Assembly (NCBI RefSeq): GCF_000284595.1
Contig: NC_017671.1
Span: 3,877,001-3,941,000, forward strand
Length of the DNA stretch: 64,000 nucleotides
Origin: Stenotrophomonas maltophilia D457
GTDB taxonomy: Bacteria > Pseudomonadota > Gammaproteobacteria > Xanthomonadales > Xanthomonadaceae
Direction: 5' to 3'
How positions within the stretch are numbered: the stretch's first letter is position 1; each line of letters opens with the position of its first letter. The position numbers and the translations under genes are program-made. This document shows positions 55,244 through 64,000 of the stretch, piece after piece. A model generated the notes under the pieces. The model was not told the origin of the DNA. It searched no databases and saw only the letters and a list, made by a program, of their open reading frames with translations.

Positions 55244-55353
55244 ACACCCGTACCGTAGTGACCACGGTGCCGGTACGGAGGCGTCTTCTTCGCCGCCCGT
55301 GCCCGCATGCGGCGGTCGCCCGCACCGCGCTGGTGGCCCATGCCGGCCGCTGA
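55240..55353 (+). CDS. 37-codon ORF coupling ilvM to ilvA
   Basis: Starts at ATGA on the ilvM stop with GGAAGGAG 7 bases before it, the best ribosome binding site around, and ends inside the first codons of ilvA (start 55340). MNTRTVVTTVPVRRRLLRRP... is Arg-rich with no known family. Its likely role is to carry ribosomes to the ilvA start, which has no ribosome binding site of its own. Could also encode a short functional peptide. Confidence 0.5.
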   Translation: MNTRTVVTTVPVRRRLLRRPCPHAAVARTALVAHAGR

Positions 55354-56427
55354 TGCCAGCCAGGAAAGCGATGTCGGCGACGTAAGCGTCGCCGACGTAC
55401 TGGCGGCGCAGGCCCGGCTGCGGCGCTTCCTGCCGCCTACCCCGCTGCACCATGCCGAGCGCTTCGGCACCTGGCTGAAGCTGGAGAACCTGCAGCGCAC
55501 CGGGTCCTACAAGGTACGCGGCGCGTTGAACGCGTTGCTGGCCGGCCGCGAGCGCGGCGATACCCGGCCGGTGATCTGCGCCTCGGCCGGCAACCATGCC
55601 CAGGGCGTGGCGTGGGCGGCCTACCGCCTGGACGTGCCGGCCATCACCGTGATGCCGCATGGCGCACCGGCCACCAAGATCGCCGGCGTCGCCCACTGGG
55701 GCGCGACCGTTCGCCAGCACGGCACCAGCTACGACGAGGCCTACGCCTTCGCGGTCGAACTGGCACAGCGACACGGCTACCGCTTCCTGTCCGCGTTCGA
55801 CGACGCCGATGTGATCGCGGGCCAGGGCACGGTCGGCATCGAGCTGGCCGCACACGCGCCGGACGTGGTGATCGTGCCGATCGGCGGCGGTGGACTGGCC
55901 TCCGGCGTTGCACTGGCGCTGAAATCGCAGGGCGTGCGCGTGATTGGCGCGCAGGTGGAAGGCGTCGATTCGATGACACGTGCGATCCGCGGCGACGTGC
56001 GCGAGATCGCCCCGGTTGCCTCTCTGGCCGACGGCGTGCGGGTGAAGATTCCCGGCTTCCTGACCCGCCGCCTGTGCACCTCGCTGCTGGACGATGTGGT
56101 GATCGTGCGCGAGGCCGAACTGCGCGAAACGCTGGTCCGGCTTGCGCTGGAGGAACACATCATCGCCGAGGGCGCGGGCGCGTTGGCGCTGGCGGCCGGC
56201 CGCCGCGTCGCCGGCCGCCGCAAGTGTGCGGTGGTGTCCGGCGGCAACATCGATGCCGGTGTCCTGGCCGGCCTGCTCACCGACATCCGTCCGCGCCCGC
56301 CACGCAAACCGCGGCGACGGCGCAGCGAAACCCCGCGCTCGCCGACCAAGGCCAGCGCCCTCGCCTCCCCCGCCTCTTCCCCTTCCCCCCTGCAAGCCGT
56401 CGCACCCGCTGTCGAGGAGATTTCCCT

Positions 56428-56431
<4 letters not shown>
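55340..56431 (+). CDS. ilvA: Threonine dehydratase, short form without regulatory domain
   Basis: PLP enzyme making 2-oxobutyrate from threonine for isoleucine synthesis (363 residues). PLP Lys in [41 protein letters not shown]. It lacks the C-terminal ACT-like regulatory domains of biosynthetic IlvA, so it resembles the catabolic TdcB type; here it must be regulated otherwise. The last about 60 residues are a low-complexity Pro/Arg/Ser/Ala tail ([14 protein letters not shown]). The stop overlaps the leuA GTG as GTGA. Confidence 0.88.
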
Positions 56432-58014
<1,583 letters not shown>

Positions 58015-58024
58015 GGATCCCACC

Positions 58025-58804
58025 ATGAGCGCCTTCGACACCCCCACCCCGGCCAGCGCCGCTGGCCAGCAGTGGAACGCCCAGGACTATGCGATCGATG
58101 CCGGCTTCGTGCCGCTGCTCGGCGGTGCGGTATCGCGCCTGCTCGACCCGCGCGCCGGTGAGCGCATCCTCGACCTGGGCTGTGGCGATGGCGTACTCAG
58201 CACCGAACTGGCCCTGAGCGGTGCGCGCATCCACGGCGTGGATGCCTCGCCGGAACTGGTGATCGCCGCCCGTGCGCGCGGCGTCGACGCCCAGCTGATG
58301 GACGGCCACGCACTGTCGTTCGACAGCGAGTTCGATGCGGTGTTCAGCAATGCGGCACTGCATTGGATGACGACTCCGGACCGCGTGCTGGAAGGCGTGC
58401 GCCGCGCCCTGCGCCCCGGTGGCCGCTTCGTCGCGGAGTTCGGCGGCCACGGCAACGTGGCCACGATCATCGCGGCCGTGCAGGCCGCGCGCGTGGCCCA
58501 CGGGCATGGCGCCAGCACCTTCCGGTGGTACTTCCCGACGGCCGACGCCTACGCCGATCGCCTGCGCCAGCATGGCTTCCAGGTGCAACTGATCGAGTGC
58601 ACGCCGCGCCCGACCGCACTGCCGACCGGCGTGGCCGGCTGGCTGCGGGTATTCGCCGCACCGCTGCTGGACGACCTGCCGGCCGAGGCCCGCGCCACCG
58701 TGCGCGAGGCGGCCACCGCACTGCTGGCCGAGCTGCCGCGTGACGCATCTGGCCAGCCGCTGGCCGACTACGTGCGCCTGCGTGTGCTCGCCCGCCGTCG
58801 CTGA
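58025..58804 (+). CDS. SAM-dependent methyltransferase within the leu operon
   Basis: 259-residue class-I methyltransferase: motif I ILDLGCGDGVLSTELA, GVDASPELVIAARARG, and FSNAALHWMTTPDRVLEGVRRALRPGGRFV. The layout of WNAQDYAIDAGFVPLLGG and NAALHWM is that of trans-aconitate 2-methyltransferase-like proteins. Located 10 bp after leuA and before leuC, so it is probably co-transcribed. Yeast Tmt1, of the same activity class, methylates 3-isopropylmalate; a link with leucine intermediates is inferred from position. Confidence 0.8.
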   Translation: MSAFDTPTPASAAGQQWNAQDYAIDAGFVPLLGGAVSRLLDPRAGERILDLGCGDGVLSTELALSGARIHGVDASPELVIAARARGVDAQLMDGHALSFDSEFDAVFSNAALHWMTTPDRVLEGVRRALRPGGRFVAEFGGHGNVATIIAAVQAARVAHGHGASTFRWYFPTADAYADRLRQHGFQVQLIECTPRPTALPTGVAGWLRVFAAPLLDDLPAEARATVREAATALLAELPRDASGQPLADYVRLRVLARRR

Positions 58805-58864
58805 CTTGACCGTTCCGCTTTCCTTACTGATGTTCGCTATTTCGTACTTCTGCCAGGCATACGC

Positions 58865-60283
58865 ATGACTTCCGCACCCCGCACCCTGTACGACAAACTG
58901 TGGGACGCCCACGTGGTGGTTCCCGAATCCGACAGCGCGCCCGCCGTGCTGTACATCGACCTGCACCTGATCCACGAGGTGACCTCGCCGCAGGCCTTCA
59001 CCGAACTGCGCGAACGCGGCTTGTCGCCGCGCCGGCCGGACCGCACCAAGGCGACGATGGACCACTCCACGCCGACCCTGCCGGCCGCCGCGGACGGCAC
59101 GCTGCCCTATGCCAGCGCCGCCTCCGAGGCACAGGTCGCCACGCTGGCGCGCAACTGCGCCGAGCACGGCATCGAGCTGTTCGACATGGCCTCGGACAAC
59201 CGCGGCATCGTCCACGTGATCGCGCCCGAGCAGGGCTTCACCCAGCCGGGCATGACCATCGTCTGCGGCGACAGCCACACCTCCACCCACGGTGCCTTCG
59301 GTTCGCTGGCGTTCGGCATCGGCACCAGCGAGGTCGGCCACGTGCTGGCCACGCAATGCCTGCTGCAGCGCAAGGCGAAGACGCTGGCGATCACCGTCGA
59401 TGGGCCGCTGGCGCCGGGTGTCGGCGCCAAGGACGTGGTCCTGCACATCATCGGCGTGATCGGCGTCAATGGCGGCACCGGCCACGTGATCGAGTTCCGC
59501 GGCAGCACCATCGAAGCGATGGACATGGAACAGCGCATGACCCTGTGCAACATGTCGATCGAAGCGGGTGCGCGTGCCGGTATGGTGGCGCCGGACCAGG
59601 TCACCTTCAACTTCGTCGCCGCTACGCCGCGCGGGCCGAAGGGCGCCGATTTCGACGCCGCCGTGGCGCGCTGGCAGCAGCTGCGCAGCGATGAGGGCGC
59701 GCGTTTCGACAGCGAAGTGCACATCGACGCCGCCGATATCCGCCCGACCCTGACCTGGGGCACCCACCCGGGTACCGCCATCGCGGTGGATGCGCCGATC
59801 CCGGCCGCCAACGATGCCGCCGCACAGAAGGGCCTGGACTACATGCATTTCCAGGCCGGCAAGGCGCTGGCCGGAACGCCGGTGGACGTGGTGTTCGTCG
59901 GTTCCTGCACCAACGGCCGCCTGAGTGACATGCGTGAGGTGGCGCAGGTGCTGCGCGGTCGTCGCGTCGCCGACCGGGTGCGCATGCTGGTGGTGCCGGG
60001 CTCGGAGATCGTCAAGCGAGAGGCCGAGGCCGAAGGCATCCATGAGATCGTGCGCGCGGCCGGTGCCGAATGGCGCGAGCCGGGCTGCTCGATGTGCATC
60101 GCCATGAATGGTGATCTGGTCGCGCCCGGGCAGCTGGCCGTGAGCACCAGCAACCGTAATTTCGAAGGCCGCCAGGGTCCCGGTTCGCGCACCCTGCTGG
60201 CCTCACCGATGAGCGCGGCGTGGGCCGCGGTGAACGGGCATGTCGCCGACACCCGCGAGCTGTTCGCACAGGAGGTGGCGTGA
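58865..60283 (+). CDS. leuC: 3-isopropylmalate dehydratase, large subunit
   Basis: Aconitase-family 4Fe-4S isomerase of leucine synthesis (472 residues). [32 protein letters not shown], the cluster cysteines in VGSCTNGR and GCSMCIAMN, and [19 protein letters not shown]. Stop overlaps the leuD start by one base (TGATG). Preceded by a 60-bp gap after the methyltransferase that might hold a secondary promoter, not resolved. Confidence 0.96.
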   Translation: MTSAPRTLYDKLWDAHVVVPESDSAPAVLYIDLHLIHEVTSPQAFTELRERGLSPRRPDRTKATMDHSTPTLPAAADGTLPYASAASEAQVATLARNCAEHGIELFDMASDNRGIVHVIAPEQGFTQPGMTIVCGDSHTSTHGAFGSLAFGIGTSEVGHVLATQCLLQRKAKTLAITVDGPLAPGVGAKDVVLHIIGVIGVNGGTGHVIEFRGSTIEAMDMEQRMTLCNMSIEAGARAGMVAPDQVTFNFVAATPRGPKGADFDAAVARWQQLRSDEGARFDSEVHIDAADIRPTLTWGTHPGTAIAVDAPIPAANDAAAQKGLDYMHFQAGKALAGTPVDVVFVGSCTNGRLSDMREVAQVLRGRRVADRVRMLVVPGSEIVKREAEAEGIHEIVRAAGAEWREPGCSMCIAMNGDLVAPGQLAVSTSNRNFEGRQGPGSRTLLASPMSAAWAAVNGHVADTRELFAQEVA

Positions 60284-60861
60284 TGGCCGGTTTCCGTACC
60301 TTGACCTCGGCCAGCGTGGTGCTGCGCCAGACCAACATCGACACCGACCAGATCATCCCGGCGCGGTTCCTGTCCACCACCGAACGCGCCGGCCTGGGCC
60401 GCAACGCCTTCAATGACTGGCGCTGGCAGGCCGACGGTTCACCGGTGGCCGACTTCGCCTTCAACCAGCCGCACAACGCCGGCCGCAGCATCCTGCTGGC
60501 GGGTCGCAACTTCGGCTGCGGCTCGTCGCGCGAACATGCACCGTGGGCGCTGACCGACCTGGGCCTGCGCGCCATCGTCAGCAGCGAGATCGCCGACATC
60601 TTCCGTGGCAACTCGCTGAAGAACGGCCTGCTGCCGATCGTGCTGGACGAGGCCGACGTGCAGGCGCTGATGCAGCGCCCGGATGATGAGCTGACCATCG
60701 ACGTGGCCGCGCGCGAACTGCGCACGCCGGACGGCCGCGTCTATTCCTTCCCGCTGGACGGCTTCTCGCAGACCTGCCTGCTGGAAGGTGTCGACCAGTT
60801 GGGGTATCTGTTGGGCCGTGTCCCTGAAATCGAACGTTACGAGAGTGAGCATGCACGCTGA
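60283..60861 (+). CDS. leuD: 3-isopropylmalate dehydratase, small subunit
   Basis: 192 residues, the swivel subunit: [30 protein letters not shown] and [15 protein letters not shown]. Works with LeuC. GGAGGTGGCG just before the ATG. Overlaps leuB by 11 bp. Confidence 0.95.
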   Translation: MAGFRTLTSASVVLRQTNIDTDQIIPARFLSTTERAGLGRNAFNDWRWQADGSPVADFAFNQPHNAGRSILLAGRNFGCGSSREHAPWALTDLGLRAIVSSEIADIFRGNSLKNGLLPIVLDEADVQALMQRPDDELTIDVAARELRTPDGRVYSFPLDGFSQTCLLEGVDQLGYLLGRVPEIERYESEHAR

Positions 60862-61912
60862 AATTGTTGTCCTGCCCGGTGATGGCATCGGCCCGGAAGT
60901 GGCCGCCGCGGCAGTCGCCGTCCTGAAGGCCGTCGCCAAACGCTTCAACCACACCTTCACCTTCAGCGAGCACGACATCGGTGGCATCGCCATCGACCGC
61001 CACGGCGAACCGCTGCCGGCGTCGACCCTGGCCGCCTGCCAGGCCGCCAGCGCGGTGCTGCTGGGCGCAGTCGGTGGACCGAAGTGGTCCGACCCGAACG
61101 CCAAGGTGCGTCCGGAACAGGGCCTGCTGGCGATCCGCAAGGCGCTGGGCCTGTACGCCAACCTGCGCCCGGTGCGCACCCATGAGGCCGCGCTGCACGC
61201 CTCGCCGATCAAGGCCGAGCTGCTGCAGGGTGTGGACTTCGTGGTGGTGCGCGAACTGACCGGCGGCATCTACTTCGGCGACAAGACCCGCGATGCCGAC
61301 AGTGCCAGCGACCTGTGCCGCTACACCGTGGCCGAGATCGAGCGCGTGCTGCGCAGTGCCTTCCGCCTGGCCCGGCAGCGGCGTGGCAAGGTCACCTCGG
61401 TGGACAAGGCCAACGTGTTGGAAACCTCGCGCCTGTGGCGCGACGTGGCCGCGCGCATCGGCCGCGAGGAGTTCCCGGAGGTGGCGCTGGAGCACCAGCT
61501 GGTCGATTCGATGGCCATGCACCTGCTGGCCAAGCCGCGCGAGTACGACGTGATCGTCACCGAGAACATGTTCGGCGACATCCTCACCGACGAAGCCTCG
61601 ATGCTGGCCGGCTCACTCGGCCTGCTGCCCTCGGCCTCGCTGGGTGAACCGGGTGCGGTGGGCATCTACGAACCGATCCACGGTTCGGCCCCGGACATCG
61701 CCGGCAAGGGCATCGCCAATCCCTACGCGACGATCTTCAGCGCGGCGATGCTGCTGCGCCATTCGCTGGGGCTGGAAGACGAAGCCGCAGCAGTGGAAGC
61801 GGCGGTGCACGCGGTGCTGGATGATGGGGTGTTCACTGCCGACCTGGCCGCCAAGGGCCAGGCCGTGAGTACCGCCGCCGCCACGGATGCGGTGCTGGCC
61901 AAACTCAACTGA
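60851..61912 (+). CDS. leuB: 3-isopropylmalate dehydrogenase
   Basis: 353-residue NAD-dependent beta-decarboxylating dehydrogenase, last gene of the operon. [63 protein letters not shown] and [18 protein letters not shown] are all present. The start overlaps leuD. Followed by a hairpin GGCGCCA...TGGCGCC and several repeats. Confidence 0.96.
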   Translation: MHAEIVVLPGDGIGPEVAAAAVAVLKAVAKRFNHTFTFSEHDIGGIAIDRHGEPLPASTLAACQAASAVLLGAVGGPKWSDPNAKVRPEQGLLAIRKALGLYANLRPVRTHEAALHASPIKAELLQGVDFVVVRELTGGIYFGDKTRDADSASDLCRYTVAEIERVLRSAFRLARQRRGKVTSVDKANVLETSRLWRDVAARIGREEFPEVALEHQLVDSMAMHLLAKPREYDVIVTENMFGDILTDEASMLAGSLGLLPSASLGEPGAVGIYEPIHGSAPDIAGKGIANPYATIFSAAMLLRHSLGLEDEAAAVEAAVHAVLDDGVFTADLAAKGQAVSTAAATDAVLAKLN

Positions 61913-61918
61913 TCCGAT

Positions 61919-61941
61919 GGCGCCACTCCATGCGTGGCGCC
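61919..61941. repeat. GGCGCCA hairpin after leuB
   Basis: GGCGCCA-CTCCATGCG-TGGCGCC, 7-bp perfect arms, starts 6 bp after the leuB stop. Only a weak T-rich tail (CTCTGCCTTTGG), so termination strength is uncertain. Confidence 0.6.
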
Positions 61942-61962
61942 TCTGCCTTTGGTCATTGTGCG

Positions 61963-62050
61963 CAGCCACCCATGGGGTGGCTCTACTGTAGATCCACGCC
62001 ATGCGTGGATCGTTCGAATGTCGCGCAGCAGATCCACGCCATGCGCGGCT
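61963..62050. repeat. Repeat cluster (GTAGAGCCACC variant and two GTAGATCCACGC units)
   Basis: A variant SMAG hairpin GCAGCCACC-CATG-GGGTGGCTCTAC (61963-61987), then GTAGATCCACGCCATGCGTG (61988-62010) and a CAGATCCACGCCATGCGCGG unit (about 62029-62048). They abut and lie between convergent leuB and the SDR gene. Confidence 0.75.
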
Positions 62051-62053
62051 GCA

Positions 62054-62827
62054 TTATTTGGTGGTGTACCCACCATTGACCAGGATGGTCTGCCCGGTCA
62101 TCCACCAGCCATCGGTGACCAGGAAGCGGATCCACGGCACGATGTCGGCGATGTCGGTCAGGCCGGTACGGGTGAACGCCGAGAGCGCGGCCGCGGTCTT
62201 GTGGTACGCCTGTGCATCGGCACTCTCGGCCGGGTAGAAGAACGGCGTGTCCATCGGGCCCGGCCCGATCGCAGTCACCGAGATGCCGCGCTCACCGAAC
62301 TCCTTTGACGCCGCGCGGGTGAAATGCTCGACCGGCGCCTTGGTGCCGGCATAGCTGGAATAGAACGGCGTGAACGCACCCAGCAGTGAGGTGACCAGGG
62401 TGCAGATGCGACCGCCGTCGTTGACCTGGCGGCCGGCCTCCTTGAGGAAGAAGAATGCGGCCTTGGCGTTGACCGCGCTCATCTCGTCGTACTCCGCTTC
62501 GCTGATGTCCAGCAGCGGCTTCTTCAATACCTTGCCGACCGTATTGATGGCGATGTCGGGACGGCCGGCTGCGGCCACGGCATCGGCGAACAAGCGCTCC
62601 ATCGCTGCCGCCGAGGTCAGGTCGCCCTGCAGGGCCACCGCCTTGCTGCCGGCCGCCTGCACGGCGGCAACGGTTGCTTCTGCATCGGCCTGGGTAGCGG
62701 CACTGTTGTAGTGGATGACGATGGCTTTGGCGCCCTGTGCGGCGAAGTCGCGGGCGATCAGGCCGCCCAGGTTCTTGGCACCACCGGCAATCAGCACAGT
62801 CTTGCCCTTGAGGGAATGGTCGGTCAT
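62054..62827 (-). CDS. SDR-family oxidoreductase
   Basis: 257-residue classical SDR: TVLIAGGAKNLGGLIA (cofactor), NTVGKVLKKPL (NTVG replaces the usual NNAG), SSYAGTKAPVEHF (YxxxK) and IGPGPMDTPFF, with the C terminus VNGGYTTK. It is divergent from the LysR gene at 62944, with 116 bp between starts, and so probably its target. Substrate unknown. Confidence 0.82.
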   Translation of the reverse strand: MTDHSLKGKTVLIAGGAKNLGGLIARDFAAQGAKAIVIHYNSAATQADAEATVAAVQAAGSKAVALQGDLTSAAAMERLFADAVAAAGRPDIAINTVGKVLKKPLLDISEAEYDEMSAVNAKAAFFFLKEAGRQVNDGGRICTLVTSLLGAFTPFYSSYAGTKAPVEHFTRAASKEFGERGISVTAIGPGPMDTPFFYPAESADAQAYHKTAAALSAFTRTGLTDIADIVPWIRFLVTDGWWMTGQTILVNGGYTTK

Positions 62828-62943
62828 GGCTTCGGTCTCAGGAGGGGGCTGCCCGGGTGGCAACCCTGCCCTGACGACGATATCGTGCAGAAAATGCGGA
62901 TAAAGCCCGCCACATTGACTTAACTTTCCAGGACCAGCGAACA

Positions 62944-63849
62944 ATGGACCGGATCGATCGCTTCCGCATCTTCACCCGGGTCGTGGAATGCGCCAGCTTC
63001 ACCCGTGCTGCCGACCAGCTCGGCCTGCCCCGCTCGACCGTCTCGGCGGCGATTGCCGAGCTGGAACAGCGGCTTGGCACCCGCCTGCTGCAGCGCTCGA
63101 CCCGACGGGTATCCACCACCCATGACGGCGACGTGTTCCATGCCCGCTGCCTGCGCCTGATCGCGGAGGTTGAAGACGCCGAGTCGCTGTTCCGGCAGGA
63201 CGACGCGCAACCGGCCGGTTTGCTGAAGATCGACGTACCCAGCCGCATCGGCCGTCGCATCATCGCCCCGGCGTTGCCGGATTTCTTCGCGCGCTACCCG
63301 CAGGTGGAACTGGACCTGGGCATGACCGACCGCGCGGTGAACCTGATCGAAGACGGCTGCGATGCCGTGCTGCGGGTCGGCCAGCTGGGCGATTCCAGCC
63401 TGGTGGCGCGCACGCTGGGCCAGCTCGACTTCGTCAACGTGGCCGCGCCGGCCTACCTGCGCGAGCACGGCATGCCGCAGCACCCTGCCGACCTGCAGCA
63501 GCACCGCGCGGTGAACTACGCATCGCCGACCACGGCACGGGTGGAACCGTGGGAATGGCAGGATGGCGGCCAGCTGCGCACGCTGCCGATGCCCGGCTGG
63601 GTACGCGTGAACAGCGCCGAGGCCTCGATCGCGTGCTGCGTGGCGGGATTGGGGCTGTTGCAGATTCCGCGCTACGACGTGCAGGCCGAGCTGCAGTCAG
63701 GCGCATTGGTGGAGGTGATGCCGCAGTACGCGGCGCAGCCGCTGCCGGTGACCCTGCTGCAACCGCATCGGCAACACCGTGCACTGCGCGTGCAGGTGTT
63801 CGTCGAGTGGCTGCTGCCAGTGCTGCGGATCGGCCTGCAGCTGCAGTAG
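62944..63849 (+). CDS. LysR-family transcriptional regulator
   Basis: 301 residues: N-terminal winged helix (FRIFTRVVECASFTRAADQLGLPRSTVSAAIAELEQRLGTRLLQRSTR) and a C-terminal effector domain (LLKIDVPSRIGRRIIAPALPDFFARYPQVEL). Divergent from the SDR gene it probably controls. The stop TAG is part of a GTAGATCC repeat. Confidence 0.87.
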   Translation: MDRIDRFRIFTRVVECASFTRAADQLGLPRSTVSAAIAELEQRLGTRLLQRSTRRVSTTHDGDVFHARCLRLIAEVEDAESLFRQDDAQPAGLLKIDVPSRIGRRIIAPALPDFFARYPQVELDLGMTDRAVNLIEDGCDAVLRVGQLGDSSLVARTLGQLDFVNVAAPAYLREHGMPQHPADLQQHRAVNYASPTTARVEPWEWQDGGQLRTLPMPGWVRVNSAEASIACCVAGLGLLQIPRYDVQAELQSGALVEVMPQYAAQPLPVTLLQPHRQHRALRVQVFVEWLLPVLRIGLQLQ

Positions 63850-63867
63850 ATCCACGCCATGCGTGGG
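63846..63867. repeat. GTAGATCCACGC repeat, forms stop codon of lysR
   Basis: GTAGATCCACGCCATGCGTG plus GG; its TAG (63847-63849) ends the LysR gene. Confidence 0.85.
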
Positions 63868-63874
63868 TGCTTCT

Positions 63875-63950
63875 GTAGAGTCGAGCCATGCTCGACTCAT
63901 CCCATCATCGCGCGAAGAGCGAAGAGCAGCCGAGCATGGCTCGGCTCTAC
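63875..63950. repeat. SMAG-type repeat
   Basis: GTAGAGTCGAGC-CATG-CTCGACT and, 30 bases on, CCGAGCATGGCTCGG then CTCTAC: the paired GTAG hairpins of a SMAG element. Confidence 0.85.
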
Positions 63951-63975
63951 AGAAAGCAGATCCCGCGAGCAGATC

Positions 63976-63994
63976 AGTCCACGCCATGCGTGGA
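63976..63994. repeat. Partial GTAGATCCACGC repeat at window end
   Basis: CAGTCCACGCCATGCGTGGA, lacking the initial GTAG; similar to the unit at 62029. Confidence 0.6.
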
Positions 63995-64000
63995 TGCATG

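Overview
The window looks like chromosomal DNA of a Stenotrophomonas maltophilia-complex bacterium (Xanthomonadaceae). This is inferred from the high GC content, the xanthomonad-type gene content (azurin, pyrophosphate-dependent phosphofructokinase, H+-pyrophosphatase, many TonB-dependent receptors, an ilvCGM-ilvA-leuA / leuCDB arrangement) and the many palindromic GTAG-type intergenic repeats known as SMAG elements in S. maltophilia. No tRNA, rRNA, CRISPR array, prophage or intact insertion sequence was recognised.

Layout. 0-8.3 kb: 3' part of hemL, azurin, a HAD hydrolase, argD, a voltage-gated K+ channel, two DUF3829 lipoproteins, an SDR and a lipoprotein. 8.4-15.2 kb: the most accessory-looking part, a three-gene operon on the minus strand: a 1744-residue secreted YD-repeat/FN3 protein, a separate short secreted protein carrying the Rhs-associated core plus a variable C-terminal tip, and a translationally coupled small gene that is probably its immunity protein. 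15.4-21.6 kb: DUF2867 / RIO-like kinase pair, a DedA-PAP2-LssY fusion, LON-N protein, mpl, adk. 21.7-26.5 kb: pfp and hppA, which with ppa at 36 kb make a pyrophosphate-handling gene set. 26.5-34.8 kb: a probable heme-uptake region (hemO-DUF454-exbB-exbD-tonB operon, and fecI-fecR-TonB receptor surface-signalling operon). 34.8-47.5 kb: paired Cys-rich exported proteins, ppa, an HDOD regulator, a large TonB receptor with an AraC regulator and a CadC-like/beta-propeller regulator upstream, a channel-like protein, and thiC behind a TPP riboswitch. 47.7-51.6 kb: BCCT transporter, a palindrome-rich gap and gamma-glutamyltranspeptidase.

51.8-61.9 kb is the branched-chain amino acid region: ilvC-ilvG-ilvM-(37-codon ORF)-ilvA-leuA-methyltransferase-leuC-leuD-leuB, all on the plus strand with overlapping or closely spaced genes. 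It is headed by a readable attenuator: a leader peptide with an Ile-Leu-Val-Leu-Val-Leu-Ile block, an antiterminator arm and a rho-independent terminator, followed by a second strong terminator just before ilvC. 62-64 kb holds a divergent SDR / LysR pair and more repeats.

The observations most worth following up are the split, separately secreted Rhs system with its coupled tip and immunity gene; the ilv leader with two successive terminators; the methyltransferase inside the leucine operon; the PAP2 domain that has lost catalytic residues; and repeats whose GTAG supplies the stop codon of four genes.
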